From Ruegeria sp. ANG-R (GTDB lineage: Bacteria > Pseudomonadota > Alphaproteobacteria > Rhodobacterales > Rhodobacteraceae): a stretch of DNA of 64,000 bases. Shown here piece by piece: positions 54,677 through 63,890 of the stretch. Each line of letters starts with the position of its first letter. Position 1 is the stretch's first letter. The notes under the pieces are model-generated. The model was not told the origin of the DNA, made no database searches, and saw only the letters and a program-made list of their open reading frames with translations. The position numbers were made by a program, and so were the translations under genes. The DNA is taken from NCBI RefSeq assembly GCF_000813985.1, contig NZ_JWLJ01000001.1, positions 248,001-312,000 of the forward strand, written 5' to 3'.

Positions 54677-55176
54677 TCCAACCTGACGGATATCACCTGG
54701 CTGAGCTGAATGTCGGTCGCTTGTTGGCGCCGACCGATGATCCGCGCGTGGCTGAATTCATGGCCAATCTTGATCGCATCAATGGGCTTGGCAAGCGGAT
54801 GCCCGGCTTTGTCTGGATGATGGAAGGCTCGGGTGAGCCGGGAACCGGTAACACCGAAAACAGCATCGGTGATGATCCGCAGTTTGTTGCGAATCTGACG
54901 GTTTGGAAAGACGTCGCCAGCCTTGAGAAATTCGTTTGGGGGACCATCCACAAACAGTTCTACGAGCGGCGGCACGACTGGTTCGAGGTGTTGGGTGAGC
55001 AGCATTTTGTCATGTGGTGGGTCCCGGAAGGGCATCAACCCGGTTTGGAAGAAGCGTTGAACCGTCTGGAGCATCTGCGCTCGGAAGGTCCAAGCGCGCA
55101 CGCCTTTGGATGGGCGCAATTGAAACAGGCCAGCAAGTGGCGCGACAATCGTTGCGTACAGGTCGCGGCGGAGTGA
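54673..55176 (+). CDS. DUF3291 family protein
   Basis: A 167-residue protein with TTG start, overlapping the MAPEG stop by TTGA. It begins LIQPDGYHLAELNVGRLLAP, fitting the family opening (HLAQLNIGR). It continues DDPRVAEFMANLDRINGLGK, GFVWMMEGSG, LTVWKDVASLEKFVWGTIH and FVMWWVPEGHQPGLEEA, all typical of the ABM-like dimeric ferredoxin fold. Such domains include small heme-degrading or quinol monooxygenases; DUF3291 itself is uncharacterised. A later ATG would delete the conserved first strand, so TTG is preferred. Confidence 0.8.
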   Translation: MIQPDGYHLAELNVGRLLAPTDDPRVAEFMANLDRINGLGKRMPGFVWMMEGSGEPGTGNTENSIGDDPQFVANLTVWKDVASLEKFVWGTIHKQFYERRHDWFEVLGEQHFVMWWVPEGHQPGLEEALNRLEHLRSEGPSAHAFGWAQLKQASKWRDNRCVQVAAE

Positions 55177-55181
55177 GCGGG

Positions 55182-55256
55182 ATGAGCAAGCAATTGAAAT
55201 CCATCACACACCGCCGGATGCCACTGGCGCCAGCCACGAAACAGGAGTGGCCTTAA
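55182..55256 (+). CDS. possible 24-residue peptide
   Basis: A short frame MSKQLKSITHRRMPLAPATK and four further residues, basic and without a hydrophobic helix. GGAG lies 8 bases upstream and the stop overlaps the next ATG by one base (TAATG), so it could be a leader for coupling. It may equally be chance. Confidence 0.3.
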   Translation: MSKQLKSITHRRMPLAPATKQEWP

Positions 55257-55612
55257 TGGCGAAACATACATACGTGACGGCGATGATTTTGGCGGGAAGC
55301 CTGCTGGTGACCGCCTGCGGAAATGCACCCTCAAAGGCGACCCGCGTGGCGTTTGACGGCGTTTTCTTTCGCGCAAGTGCCAAGCACGTGAACAAGAAGG
55401 CTGCGCCCACTGAATTCACCGTTACGGTGAACGGCGTTTCCCAATCGCTGGATGGTGCCCGCGAGGCGGGACGCTATGAGGGAATAAAATTCTGCATCGA
55501 TAACTTCGGATCGTCCCGAATTGCGTGGAAAGTGGGCCCGGACACGGAACCTCAGAAGTTACGTATTGAAAACGATAAACTGAACTTTGCCGGAACCTGT
55601 CAACGACCATGA
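55256..55612 (+). CDS. small lipoprotein in the nuo operon
   Basis: 118 residues with a lipoprotein signal: MAKHTYVTAMILAGSLLVTAC, lipobox LVTAC, Cys21. The mature part is a compact beta-rich domain (TRVAFDGVFFRASAKHVNK, then FTVTVNGVSQSLDGAREAGR, FCIDNFGSSRIAWKVGPD) with two Cys that could pair (FCID and AGTCQRP). AGGAG eight bases upstream supports the start. It is embedded between the DUF3291 gene and a second exported protein, both in the nuo operon. I do not recognise the domain; a periplasmic chaperone or envelope role is possible. Confidence 0.75.
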   Translation: MAKHTYVTAMILAGSLLVTACGNAPSKATRVAFDGVFFRASAKHVNKKAAPTEFTVTVNGVSQSLDGAREAGRYEGIKFCIDNFGSSRIAWKVGPDTEPQKLRIENDKLNFAGTCQRP

Positions 55613-55710
55613 GCCATCGTATCGCATATCATGGCCGGACCAGCGGACCGCTATTGCATAGCAACCGTTCAACCCGCCGTCTTGGGGAACCCAAGACGAA
55701 AGGAAATGTC

Positions 55711-56115
55711 ATGTCTGTTGTAAGACTGGTTGCCGCGATTTGTGTGATCTCTGTCCCCGTTCTGGCCGAGGCGAAGCCGCCCTTGAGGGATGTCAAAGAG
55801 ATCGACAATGAACTCTATTACATCGCCATCGCAAATGAGATTTCGGAATATTGCCCGTCGATCAGCGGGCGCCGGCTCAAGGCGATCGGGGTGATGTGGG
55901 GATTGAAATCCAAAGCAAACAAGCTGGGGTATTCGGACAAGGAAATCCGGGCCTACGTGGAATCGGATGCCGAAAAGGATCGTATGCGCGCCAAGGGTGA
56001 AACCTATCTGGCCCAGAACGGTGTGTCTTATGACAACCCCAGTTCCTTCTGCACGTTGGGTCAGAGGGAAATCGAAAGAAACAGCGCCATTGGCGTGTAT
56101 TTGAGGGCGAACTAG
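55711..56115 (+). CDS. small exported protein upstream of nuoG (DUF5333-like)
   Basis: 134 residues with a cleavable signal (MSVVRLVAAICVISVPVLAEA) and a helical mature domain. ELYYIAIANEISEYCPSISG near residue 33 and SSFCTLGQREIERNSAIG near the end contribute one Cys each, likely paired in the periplasm. KAIGVMWGLKSKANKLGYSD is in between. AAAGGA upstream selects the ATG at 55711; a longer frame from 55609 has no signal at its start. The pattern resembles the uncharacterised family DUF5333 of Rhodobacterales, from memory. nuoG begins 3 bases later. Confidence 0.75.
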   Translation: MSVVRLVAAICVISVPVLAEAKPPLRDVKEIDNELYYIAIANEISEYCPSISGRRLKAIGVMWGLKSKANKLGYSDKEIRAYVESDAEKDRMRAKGETYLAQNGVSYDNPSSFCTLGQREIERNSAIGVYLRAN

Positions 56116-56118
56116 GCC

Positions 56119-58140
56119 ATGTCTGACCTCCGCAAAGTCAATATCGACGGGCAGGAAATCGAAGTCGATGGTGCGATGACTCTGATCCAGGCTTGCGAAC
56201 AGGCCGGAGTTGAGGTGCCGCGCTTCTGCTATCACGAGCGTCTGTCCATCGCCGGCAACTGCCGGATGTGTCTGGTCGAGGTCGTGGGCGGGCCGCCGAA
56301 ACCGGCGGCCTCCTGCGCGATGCAGGTACGCGATCTGCGTCCGGGGCCGGAAGGGCAGGCTCCCGAGGTCAAAACCAACTCGCCCATGGTCAAGAAAGCC
56401 CGCGAAGGGGTGATGGAGTTTCTGCTGATCAACCACCCGCTGGACTGCCCGATTTGTGATCAGGGCGGCGAGTGCGATCTGCAGGATCAGGCAATGGCCT
56501 ATGGTCTGTCGGGCTCGCGTTTCAAGGAAGCGAAACGAGCCGTTGACGATCTGGATCTGGGGCCGCTGGTCGGGACAGCGATGACTCGATGCATCAGCTG
56601 CACCCGTTGTGTGCGGTTTACAACCGAAGTGGCCGGGATCACCCAGATGGGGCAGACGGGACGCGGTGAGGATGCTGAGATCACCTCGTATCTGAACCAG
56701 ACGCTGGATTCGAACCTGCAGGGCAACATCATCGATCTGTGCCCGGTCGGGGCTTTGACCTCGAAACCTTATGCTTTCACCGCCCGTCCTTGGGAGCTGA
56801 CCAAGACCGAATCCATCGACGTCATGGATGCCCTTGGTTCCAATATCCGAGTGGATACGAAGGGCCGCGAAGTCATGCGGTTTCTGCCGCGCAACCATGA
56901 TGGCGTGAACGAAGAGTGGATCAGCGACAAGACCCGATTTGTCTGGGATGGTCTGCGCCGGCAGCGTCTGGACAAGCCTTACGTGCGCGAAAACGGCAAG
57001 CTGCGCCCAGCCACGTGGCCAGAAGCGCTGAGCAAGGCGGCGGAAGCCCTGAAAGGGGCTGAAAAACCGGCAGGCCTTGTGGGCGATCTGGCTCCGGTCG
57101 AAGCGGTATTCGCGCTAAAGCAAATGATCGAAGGACAGGGCGGTGTGGTCGAATGCCGTACCGATGGCGCGAAACTGCCTGCGGGCAACCGTGCGGCTTA
57201 TGCGGGGACGGCGGCAATCGAGGACATCGACGCCGCCGAGCGCATTTTGCTGATCGGTACAAACCCGCGAGATGAGGCACCGGTTCTGAATGCGCGTATC
57301 CGCAAGGCCTGGGCGCACGGGGCCGAGGTGGCGATGGTCGGGCCATCGGTCGATTTGACCTATGATTATCACCATGTAGGAGATGACCGCGAGGCGCTTC
57401 GGAAGGTCGTCGATATGGGCGGTGATGAAACGATCAGAGGCAAACGCTCGTTGGTCATCGTTGGGCAGGGTGCTCTGCAAGAGGCTGATGGTGCCGCAGT
57501 GCTTGCCGCCGCGCAAACCATTGCGGCAAATACCGATAGCGGTCTGATCGTTCTGCACACAGCTGCCGCACGCGTAGGTGCGATGGATGTGGATGCCACA
57601 AACGACAGCGGTATGGACGCAATCAGCGCGGCGGATGTGATCTATAACCTCGGCGCGGATGAAGTCGAAATCGGTGAAGGTGCCTTTGTGATCTATCAGG
57701 GCAGCCATGGTGACCGGGGCGCGCACCGCGCTGACGTGATCCTGCCGGGCGCCGCCTATACCGAGGAAAACGGCCTGTTCGTAAACACCGAAGGCCGCCC
57801 ACAGCTTGCGATGCGCGCCGGGTTCGCTCCCGGCCAGGCCAAAGAGAATTGGGCTATTCTGCGCGCCCTGTCCGCCGAGCTGAATGCCACGCTGCCCTTT
57901 GACTCGCTGGCGCAACTCCGTACCGCTCTGATCGAGGCCGTGCCGCATCTGGCACGTATCGACGAAGTGATCGAGAACGAGGTTCAAACGTTGGATGCTG
58001 GCCCGCTTGGCAAGGCGACGTTCCGCAACGCAGTTCAGGATTTCTATCTGACCAACCCAATCGCGCGGGCCTCGCAACTGATGGCCGACCTGTCGGCGCA
58101 AGCGCAGGCGCGCAAGGCCGAGAAGATTGCTGCGGAATGA
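56119..58140 (+). CDS. nuoG: NADH-quinone oxidoreductase subunit G
   Basis: The 673-residue 75-kDa-type subunit with clusters N1b, N4 and N5. The N-terminal [2Fe-2S] domain has [34 protein letters not shown] near residue 112 and [16 protein letters not shown] near 157 carry the [4Fe-4S] clusters, with [18 protein letters not shown] near 198. The molybdopterin-oxidoreductase-like C-terminal half is retained but inactive in complex I. The length is typical of alphaproteobacterial NuoG. The stop overlaps a 71-residue frame (ATGA). Confidence 0.97.
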   Translation: MSDLRKVNIDGQEIEVDGAMTLIQACEQAGVEVPRFCYHERLSIAGNCRMCLVEVVGGPPKPAASCAMQVRDLRPGPEGQAPEVKTNSPMVKKAREGVMEFLLINHPLDCPICDQGGECDLQDQAMAYGLSGSRFKEAKRAVDDLDLGPLVGTAMTRCISCTRCVRFTTEVAGITQMGQTGRGEDAEITSYLNQTLDSNLQGNIIDLCPVGALTSKPYAFTARPWELTKTESIDVMDALGSNIRVDTKGREVMRFLPRNHDGVNEEWISDKTRFVWDGLRRQRLDKPYVRENGKLRPATWPEALSKAAEALKGAEKPAGLVGDLAPVEAVFALKQMIEGQGGVVECRTDGAKLPAGNRAAYAGTAAIEDIDAAERILLIGTNPRDEAPVLNARIRKAWAHGAEVAMVGPSVDLTYDYHHVGDDREALRKVVDMGGDETIRGKRSLVIVGQGALQEADGAAVLAAAQTIAANTDSGLIVLHTAAARVGAMDVDATNDSGMDAISAADVIYNLGADEVEIGEGAFVIYQGSHGDRGAHRADVILPGAAYTEENGLFVNTEGRPQLAMRAGFAPGQAKENWAILRALSAELNATLPFDSLAQLRTALIEAVPHLARIDEVIENEVQTLDAGPLGKATFRNAVQDFYLTNPIARASQLMADLSAQAQARKAEKIAAE

Positions 58141-58352
58141 GCCGGACCTGCGTCATATCGCAGACAGGTGCGGGGGCCGGGTGGCAGATAGCCGCGCCAG
58201 AAATGCGTGTGAAACCCAAGATTAAGGGTGGCGTAACAACGGCAGATGCTGTTTACACCAACGCGCCGACCCAGCCGCAGTTTGCGCAGGCATATGGCCT
58301 TAGCATCGCTCGCGGAAAACGGAATACCCACGGTGTGAGGACCAATGGCTGA
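58137..58352 (+). CDS. hypothetical 71-residue frame between nuoG and nuoH
   Basis: The frame starts by ATGA overlap with nuoG and overlaps the nuoH start by 8 bases. The product is basic and polar ([20 protein letters not shown], ending [16 protein letters not shown]) with no membrane segment or signal. It fills the 204-base gap between nuoG and nuoH exactly, which is the main argument for coding. No family is recognised, and it could be leader sequence rather than a gene. Confidence 0.45.
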   Translation: MSRTCVISQTGAGAGWQIAAPEMRVKPKIKGGVTTADAVYTNAPTQPQFAQAYGLSIARGKRNTHGVRTNG

Positions 58353-59382
58353 TTTCTTTAACACCCCAGGCGGAATAGCCATCATCATTCTGGCGCAAGT
58401 GCTTGCTGTCGTTGCGTTCGTGATGATTTCACTGCTGTTCCTTGTCTACGGCGACCGCAAGATCTGGGCCGCAGTTCAGATGCGCCGGGGCCCCAACGTG
58501 GTTGGCGTTTACGGATTGCTGCAATCTGTAGCCGACGCCCTGAAATATGTGGTCAAAGAAGTTGTCATCCCTGCGGGTGCGGACCGAACGGTCTTTATCC
58601 TCGCGCCGCTGACATCCTTTGTTCTGGCGATGATCGCCTGGGCCGTTATCCCATTCAACGACGGCTGGGTTCTGTCGGATATCAACGTCGCCATCCTGTA
58701 TGTTTTCGCCGTGTCTTCTCTGGAAGTTTATGGCGTGATTATGGGCGGTTGGGCGTCGAACTCAAAGTACCCGTTCCTCGGCTCTCTGCGCTCAGCCGCG
58801 CAGATGATTTCTTATGAGGTGTCCATCGGCCTGATCATCATCGGCATCATCATTTCGACCGGTTCGATGAATTTCGGCGACATCGTCCGCGCGCAGGACG
58901 GTTCATTCGGGTTCTTCAGCTGGTACTGGTTACCGCATTTCCCGATGGTCTTCCTGTTCTTCATCTCGGCTCTGGCCGAGACCAACCGCCCGCCTTTCGA
59001 TCTGCCTGAGGCGGAATCCGAGCTCGTGGCCGGTTATCAGGTCGAATACTCCGCCACGCCCTTCTTGCTGTTCATGGCGGGCGAGTACATTGCCATCTTC
59101 CTGATGTGCGCCCTGACCACGCTGCTGTTCTTCGGCGGCTGGCTATCTCCGATCCCCGGCCTGCCCGACGGAGTGCTTTGGATGGTCGCCAAGATGGCAT
59201 TCTTCTTCTTCATCTTCGCGATGGTCAAGGCGATCACGCCGCGCTACCGCTATGATCAGCTGATGCGTTTGGGCTGGAAAGTCTTCCTGCCCTTCTCGCT
59301 GGTCTGGGTGGTGTTCGTTGCCTTCGCGGCGAAATTCGACTGGTTCTGGGGCGCGTTTGCCCGTTGGAGCGTAGGAGGCTGA
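58345..59382 (+). CDS. nuoH: NADH-quinone oxidoreductase subunit H
   Basis: The 345-residue membrane subunit forming the quinone chamber entrance, with eight helices. [20 protein letters not shown] near residue 31 is the family start loop, and [20 protein letters not shown] near 140 follows. The quinone-site loop [20 protein letters not shown] near 212 has the conserved acidic residues. TGAGGA before the ATG gives the ribosome site. nuoI follows one base after the stop. Confidence 0.98.
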   Translation: MADFFNTPGGIAIIILAQVLAVVAFVMISLLFLVYGDRKIWAAVQMRRGPNVVGVYGLLQSVADALKYVVKEVVIPAGADRTVFILAPLTSFVLAMIAWAVIPFNDGWVLSDINVAILYVFAVSSLEVYGVIMGGWASNSKYPFLGSLRSAAQMISYEVSIGLIIIGIIISTGSMNFGDIVRAQDGSFGFFSWYWLPHFPMVFLFFISALAETNRPPFDLPEAESELVAGYQVEYSATPFLLFMAGEYIAIFLMCALTTLLFFGGWLSPIPGLPDGVLWMVAKMAFFFFIFAMVKAITPRYRYDQLMRLGWKVFLPFSLVWVVFVAFAAKFDWFWGAFARWSVGG

Positions 59383-59383
59383 T

Positions 59384-59878
59384 ATGACTCAAATCGACTA
59401 CACCCGCGCTGCCAAGTATTTCCTGCTGCAGGATTTCTGGGTCGGTATGAAGCTGGGGCTGAAGTACTTCTTCGCCCCCAAAGCCACCGTGAACTACCCG
59501 CATGAAAAGGGCCCTCTGTCGCCGCGGTTCCGGGGCGAACACGCTCTGCGTCGTTATCCGAATGGCGAGGAACGCTGCATCGCCTGTAAACTGTGCGAGG
59601 CGATTTGCCCTGCGCAAGCCATCACCATCGACGCCGAGCCACGCGAAGACGGCAGCCGCCGCACCACGCGCTATGACATTGACATGACCAAATGCATCTA
59701 TTGCGGATTCTGTCAGGAAGCCTGCCCGGTCGATGCCATCGTCGAAGGCCCGAATTTTGAGTTCGCCACGGAAACCCGCGAAGAGCTGTTCTATGACAAG
59801 GAAAAACTGCTCGACAACGGTGAACGCTGGGAAGCCGAGATTGCCCGCAATCTTGAAATGGATGCACCGTACAGATGA
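59384..59878 (+). CDS. nuoI: NADH-quinone oxidoreductase subunit I
   Basis: A 164-residue ferredoxin-like subunit with clusters N6a and N6b: [18 protein letters not shown] (about 66-83) and [20 protein letters not shown] (about 105-124). The N-terminal amphipathic region ([17 protein letters not shown]) associates with the membrane arm. AGGAGG precedes the start. The stop overlaps the next gene as ATGA. Confidence 0.98.
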   Translation: MTQIDYTRAAKYFLLQDFWVGMKLGLKYFFAPKATVNYPHEKGPLSPRFRGEHALRRYPNGEERCIACKLCEAICPAQAITIDAEPREDGSRRTTRYDIDMTKCIYCGFCQEACPVDAIVEGPNFEFATETREELFYDKEKLLDNGERWEAEIARNLEMDAPYR

Positions 59879-60285
59879 GTGACAGCCCGACAAATCCGTT
59901 CGAGCTGATGATGAAGCAAGCTCAGGACATGGCCAAGGCGATGAACCCGGCGATGGAGAATTTCTCGCCCAAAGGGTTCGAGGCGTTGTGGCCGACCATG
60001 CCCAAAGAAGTCATGGAGATGATGTTCGGCAACACCGTCAACAAGGATGGGCTGGATGCCAAGACGCGCCTGCTGCTGACGCTGGCCGGGCTGACCTGTC
60101 AGGGCGCGCAGGCGGATGCGGCGGTGCGTCAGACCGTGCGGCACGCGCTTGAGGCCGGTGCCAAGAAACAAGAGATCGTGGAAACGATCGGTCAGATGTC
60201 GGTCTTTGCCGGCATCCCGGCCATGACCCGCGCGCTGGATCTGGCGCAAGAGGTTCTTGGCGATAACGAGGATGAGGATCAATGA
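59875..60285 (+). CDS. carboxymuconolactone decarboxylase (AhpD-like) family protein in the nuo operon
   Basis: A 136-residue all-helical protein of the CMD family. [20 protein letters not shown] near residue 59 and [20 protein letters not shown] near 84 fit the CMD/AhpD repeat. The AhpD CxxC peroxidase pair is reduced to a single Cys (Cys72 region), so classical AhpD disulfide chemistry is unlikely. It is coupled by ATGA on both sides (nuoI and nuoJ). The role is unknown: a redox or gamma-carboxymuconolactone-like activity is not supported by context. Confidence 0.85.
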   Translation: MSDSPTNPFELMMKQAQDMAKAMNPAMENFSPKGFEALWPTMPKEVMEMMFGNTVNKDGLDAKTRLLLTLAGLTCQGAQADAAVRQTVRHALEAGAKKQEIVETIGQMSVFAGIPAMTRALDLAQEVLGDNEDEDQ

Positions 60286-60884
60286 CCGTCTTTGCCTTCT
60301 ATCTGTTTGCCATCAGCGCCATCACCGGCGGGCTGTTCACGGTAATCAGCCGTCAGCCGGTGCACTCGGTGCTGTGGCTGATCCTGTCCTTTCTATCCGC
60401 GGCGGGGCTGTTCGTGCTGCTGGGGGCCGAGTTCGTGGCGATGCTGCTGATCATCGTCTATGTCGGCGCGGTCGCGGTGTTGTTCCTGTTCGTGGTGATG
60501 ATGCTGGACGTGGACTTTGCCGAGCTCAAGGCCGAGATGGCGCGTTATATGCCGCTGGCCCTGCTGATCGGTCTGGTCATCCTGATGCAGTTCGTCATGG
60601 CCTTTGGCGCATGGGACAGCGCGCAGGGCGCCGCCGCCAATCTGGCGCAGCCGGTCCCGGCGGACCGACATAACACCGAGGCGCTGGGTGTCATCCTTTA
60701 CGATCAATACTTCCTTCTATTCCAACTGGCGGGCCTGATCCTGCTGGTGGCTATGATCGGCGCAATAGTGCTGACGCTGCGCCACCGTCAGGACATCAAG
60801 CGTCAGGACATCATCGGCCAGATGATGCGCGACCCGGCCAAGGCGATGGAGTTGAAGGACGTGAAACCGGGGCAGGGGTTGTAG
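60282..60884 (+). CDS. nuoJ: NADH-quinone oxidoreductase subunit J
   Basis: A 200-residue membrane subunit with five helices. The conserved third helix has [20 protein letters not shown] (about residues 51-70), including the pi-bulge region of the proton path. [20 protein letters not shown] near 131 is the later signature. Its start overlaps the CMD-family stop; a DUF4262-like gene follows 3 bases after its stop. Confidence 0.97.
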   Translation: MTVFAFYLFAISAITGGLFTVISRQPVHSVLWLILSFLSAAGLFVLLGAEFVAMLLIIVYVGAVAVLFLFVVMMLDVDFAELKAEMARYMPLALLIGLVILMQFVMAFGAWDSAQGAAANLAQPVPADRHNTEALGVILYDQYFLLFQLAGLILLVAMIGAIVLTLRHRQDIKRQDIIGQMMRDPAKAMELKDVKPGQGL

Positions 60885-60887
60885 TCG

Positions 60888-61403
60888 ATGCCTGATTTGC
60901 CGGAAGTGAGTGACTTTACAAAGAACACCATCGCATTGGTTGATGAGTTTGGTTGGGCGTTTACAAGCGTCTTTCCAACCGCAGATGATCCCGAGGAAAC
61001 CCCAGAGTTTTCATACTCAACCAATCTGGATGAGTTTTGTGGCCTTCCCGAATTGATCGTTTTTGGCCTGCCCAAGGACACAGCGCACAGAATTGTCTCG
61101 GATATTGTGGATCGCGCAAAGTCTGGTTGGGTTTGGGAGGGCGGTAACGCAAAACTCGACGAGATCATCGAGAACTACCCTGTGGAATTGAGACCTGTTC
61201 ACCCTTCAAATCTTGATAACCACTTCGGCGCGAGCGTTGCGTTTCGGGAAGCAACGAAGCGTCCAAAACTTGGAAATGCGCTTCAAGTGTTTTGGCCTGA
61301 TCGCGATGGCGCGATGCCTTGGGAAGCTGAGAATGCACCTTGGTATCAACCGCAGTTGGATCGGCCTGATAATGAAAGTGCTGCAAAAGGCTTAGGATCA
61401 TGA
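60888..61403 (+). CDS. DUF4262-like protein between nuoJ and nuoK
   Basis: A 171-residue soluble protein. [20 protein letters not shown] and [20 protein letters not shown] resemble DUF4262, whose members open with similar FAYTIGL and PEL segments. A C-terminal [13 protein letters not shown] is also family-like. GC is about 48% over 60961-61080 by my count, below the nuo genes. It follows nuoJ by 3 bases and overlaps nuoK by ATGA, so insertion left coupling intact. The function is unknown; DUF4262 genes are often found as isolated or transferred units. Confidence 0.75.
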   Translation: MPDLPEVSDFTKNTIALVDEFGWAFTSVFPTADDPEETPEFSYSTNLDEFCGLPELIVFGLPKDTAHRIVSDIVDRAKSGWVWEGGNAKLDEIIENYPVELRPVHPSNLDNHFGASVAFREATKRPKLGNALQVFWPDRDGAMPWEAENAPWYQPQLDRPDNESAAKGLGS

Positions 61404-61705
61404 TCGGACTTGAACACTATCTTACGGTCGCGGCGACGCTGTTCGTCATCGGCATCTTCGGTCTCTTCCTGAACCGCAAGAACGTCATCATCCTGCTGAT
61501 GAGCATCGAACTGATGCTGCTGGCGGTGAATATCAACCTCGTGGCGTTTTCCAGCTTCCTCGGCGATTTGGTCGGGCAGGTGTTTACGCTGTTCGTGCTG
61601 ACCGTTGCGGCGGCCGAGGCGGCGATTGGGCTGGCCATTCTGGTCTGCTTCTTCCGCAACCGCGGCACCATCGCGGTTGAAGACGTCAATATGATGAAGG
61701 GCTAA
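61400..61705 (+). CDS. nuoK: NADH-quinone oxidoreductase subunit K
   Basis: A 101-residue three-helix membrane subunit. [20 protein letters not shown] and [18 protein letters not shown] (about residues 30-53) carry the conserved helix-2 Glu (in SIELM). A second conserved Glu lies in [12 protein letters not shown] near 70. Both belong to the membrane-arm proton path. It is coupled to the preceding gene by ATGA and lies 7 bases before nuoL. Confidence 0.98.
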   Translation: MIGLEHYLTVAATLFVIGIFGLFLNRKNVIILLMSIELMLLAVNINLVAFSSFLGDLVGQVFTLFVLTVAAAEAAIGLAILVCFFRNRGTIAVEDVNMMKG

Positions 61706-61712
61706 GAGAACT

Positions 61713-63890
61713 ATGGAAACCACCATCCTCTTTGCCCCGCTGGTGGGCGCGCTGCTCTGCGGGTTTGGCTGGCGCTTTATCGGTGAGAAGGCAGCCATGT
61801 GGACCGCCACGGGCCTGCTGTTTCTGGCCTGTCTGCTGTCGTGGATCGTGTTCTTCACCTTCGACGGCGTCACCCAACAGATCGAGATCATGCGCTGGAT
61901 CGAGAGTGGCTCGCTGTCGACAAGCTGGGCCATTCGCCTCGACCGATTGACCGCTATTATGCTGATCGTGGTGACAACTGTCTCGGCGTTGGTGCACCTC
62001 TATTCCTTCGGCTACATGGATCACGACCCGCAATGGCGCGAGGGCGAGAGTTATAAGCCGCGTTTCTTTGCCTATCTGTCCTTCTTCACCTTCGCCATGC
62101 TGATGCTGGTGACGGCGGACAATCTGGTTCAGATGTTCTTTGGCTGGGAAGGCGTGGGCGTTGCCTCTTATCTGCTGATTGGCTTCTACTATCGCAAACC
62201 CTCGGCCAATGCTGCGGCGATGAAAGCGTTCATCGTTAACCGGGTTGGCGACTTTGGCTTTGCGCTGGGGATCTTCGCGCTGTTCTTCCTGACAGACAGC
62301 ATCAACTTTTCGGACATTTTCGCGGCGGCTCCGGCGCTGGCGGAAGAAAAGCTGCACTTCCTGTGGGGGGAGTGGACTGCTGTCGAAGTGATCTGTGTAC
62401 TGCTGTTCATCGGTGCCATGGGTAAATCGGCGCAGTTGATCCTGCACACCTGGTTGCCGGACGCGATGGAAGGCCCGACGCCGGTGTCGGCCCTGATCCA
62501 CGCCGCGACCATGGTAACGGCGGGCGTATTCCTGGTCTGCCGCATGTCGCCGCTGATGGAGTTTGCACCGGGCGCGACCGGGTTCATCACCTTCCTTGGC
62601 GCCTCGACCGCGTTCTTTGCGGCGACCGTGGGTCTGGTGCAGACCGACATCAAGCGCGTCATCGCGTATTCGACCTGCTCCCAGTTGGGTTACATGTTCG
62701 TCGCGGCTGGCGTTGGCATGTATTCGGCGGCGATGTTCCACTTGTTTACACACGCCTTCTTCAAGGCGCTGTTGTTCCTCGGGGCCGGTTCGGTGATCCA
62801 CGCGATGCATCACGAGCAGGAGATGACCGAGTATGGTGGGCTTCGTAAGAAAATCCCCTATACCTTCTGGGCGATGATGATCGGAACGCTGGCCATTACC
62901 GGTGTTGGTATTCCGCTTACTCAGATTGGTTTCGCAGGGTTCCTCTCGAAAGACGCGATCATCGAAAGCGCATTTGCTGGCGGAACCGGATACGCGTTCT
63001 GGATGCTGGTGACCGCGGCGATGTTCACCTCGTTCTACAGCTGGCGGCTGATCTTCCTGACCTTCTACGGAGAGGAGCGGGGCGACAAGCATACGCATGA
63101 GCACGCGCATGAAAGCCCGATGAGCATGTTGATCCCGCTGGGTGTGCTGTCGCTCGGAGCGGTGTTCGCCGGGATGATCTGGTACGGCAACTTCTTTGGC
63201 CATACGGATAAGGTCGGCAAGTTCTATGGCATTCCCGTTGCGGAAGCCTCGGAACACGCTGAGGGTCACGATGCCGATACCCATGCTGCGCATGAGGCGG
63301 ACGGGACTGCAGACGCACATCACGGCGAAGACAGCCACGCAGATGACGCACATGCCGACACGGCCCATGCGGATGAGGGTCACGACGGTAAAGACGCGCA
63401 TGGCGGTGATCACCACTATGTCTTTTCCGGCCAGCCGGGTGAGGGTGCGATCTATATTGCACCGGACAACCATGTGCTGGACGAGGCCCATGCGGCGCCG
63501 AAATGGGTCAAGGTTTCGCCCTTCGTTGCGATGCTGCTTGGGTTTGTGGTGGCCTATTGGTTCTACATCGTGGACACCTCTCTGCCCGCGCGTTTGGCTG
63601 CCAACCAGCGCCCGCTGTACCTGTTCCTCAAGAACAAGTGGTACTTTGACGAGATCTACGACGCGATCTTCGTCAAACCCACCGTGGCCCTTGGCCGGTT
63701 CCTGTGGAAACGCGGGGATGGCGGCACCATTGACGGCTTCCTGAACGGGGTCGCCATGGGCGTTGTTCCGTTCTTCACCCGCCTCGCGGGCAAGGCGCAG
63801 ACGGGTTATATCTTTACTTACGCCTTCTGGATGGTCTTGGGCATCGCCGCCCTTGTCACCTGGATGTCTATCGGCGGAGGCGCACACTAA
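61713..63890 (+). CDS. nuoL: NADH-quinone oxidoreductase subunit L with His-rich insert
   Basis: The 725-residue antiporter-like membrane subunit at the distal arm, with about 15-16 helices. [20 protein letters not shown] near residue 136 has the key Glu, and [20 protein letters not shown] near 235 the essential Lys and conserved [26 protein letters not shown] near 315 follows. An unusual loop at about residues 513-572 is extremely rich in His, Asp and Ala (13 His), with a smaller HTHEHAHES stretch near 453. The C-terminal lateral helix follows. The nuoM start overlaps the stop by one base (TAATG). Confidence 0.97.
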   Translation: METTILFAPLVGALLCGFGWRFIGEKAAMWTATGLLFLACLLSWIVFFTFDGVTQQIEIMRWIESGSLSTSWAIRLDRLTAIMLIVVTTVSALVHLYSFGYMDHDPQWREGESYKPRFFAYLSFFTFAMLMLVTADNLVQMFFGWEGVGVASYLLIGFYYRKPSANAAAMKAFIVNRVGDFGFALGIFALFFLTDSINFSDIFAAAPALAEEKLHFLWGEWTAVEVICVLLFIGAMGKSAQLILHTWLPDAMEGPTPVSALIHAATMVTAGVFLVCRMSPLMEFAPGATGFITFLGASTAFFAATVGLVQTDIKRVIAYSTCSQLGYMFVAAGVGMYSAAMFHLFTHAFFKALLFLGAGSVIHAMHHEQEMTEYGGLRKKIPYTFWAMMIGTLAITGVGIPLTQIGFAGFLSKDAIIESAFAGGTGYAFWMLVTAAMFTSFYSWRLIFLTFYGEERGDKHTHEHAHESPMSMLIPLGVLSLGAVFAGMIWYGNFFGHTDKVGKFYGIPVAEASEHAEGHDADTHAAHEADGTADAHHGEDSHADDAHADTAHADEGHDGKDAHGGDHHYVFSGQPGEGAIYIAPDNHVLDEAHAAPKWVKVSPFVAMLLGFVVAYWFYIVDTSLPARLAANQRPLYLFLKNKWYFDEIYDAIFVKPTVALGRFLWKRGDGGTIDGFLNGVAMGVVPFFTRLAGKAQTGYIFTYAFWMVLGIAALVTWMSIGGGAH

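Noticed and set aside
63250..63420. Repetitive CAC/CAT and GAC codons as a possible tandem repeat or CRISPR-like array
   Set aside because: The periodicity is that of His/Asp/Ala codons in the NuoL frame; there are no regular spacers or identical repeats.
61686..63887. 733-codon minus-strand open frame
   Set aside because: It is exactly antisense to nuoL, and its composition (Arg/His/Gln-rich without motifs) is that of a shadow frame.
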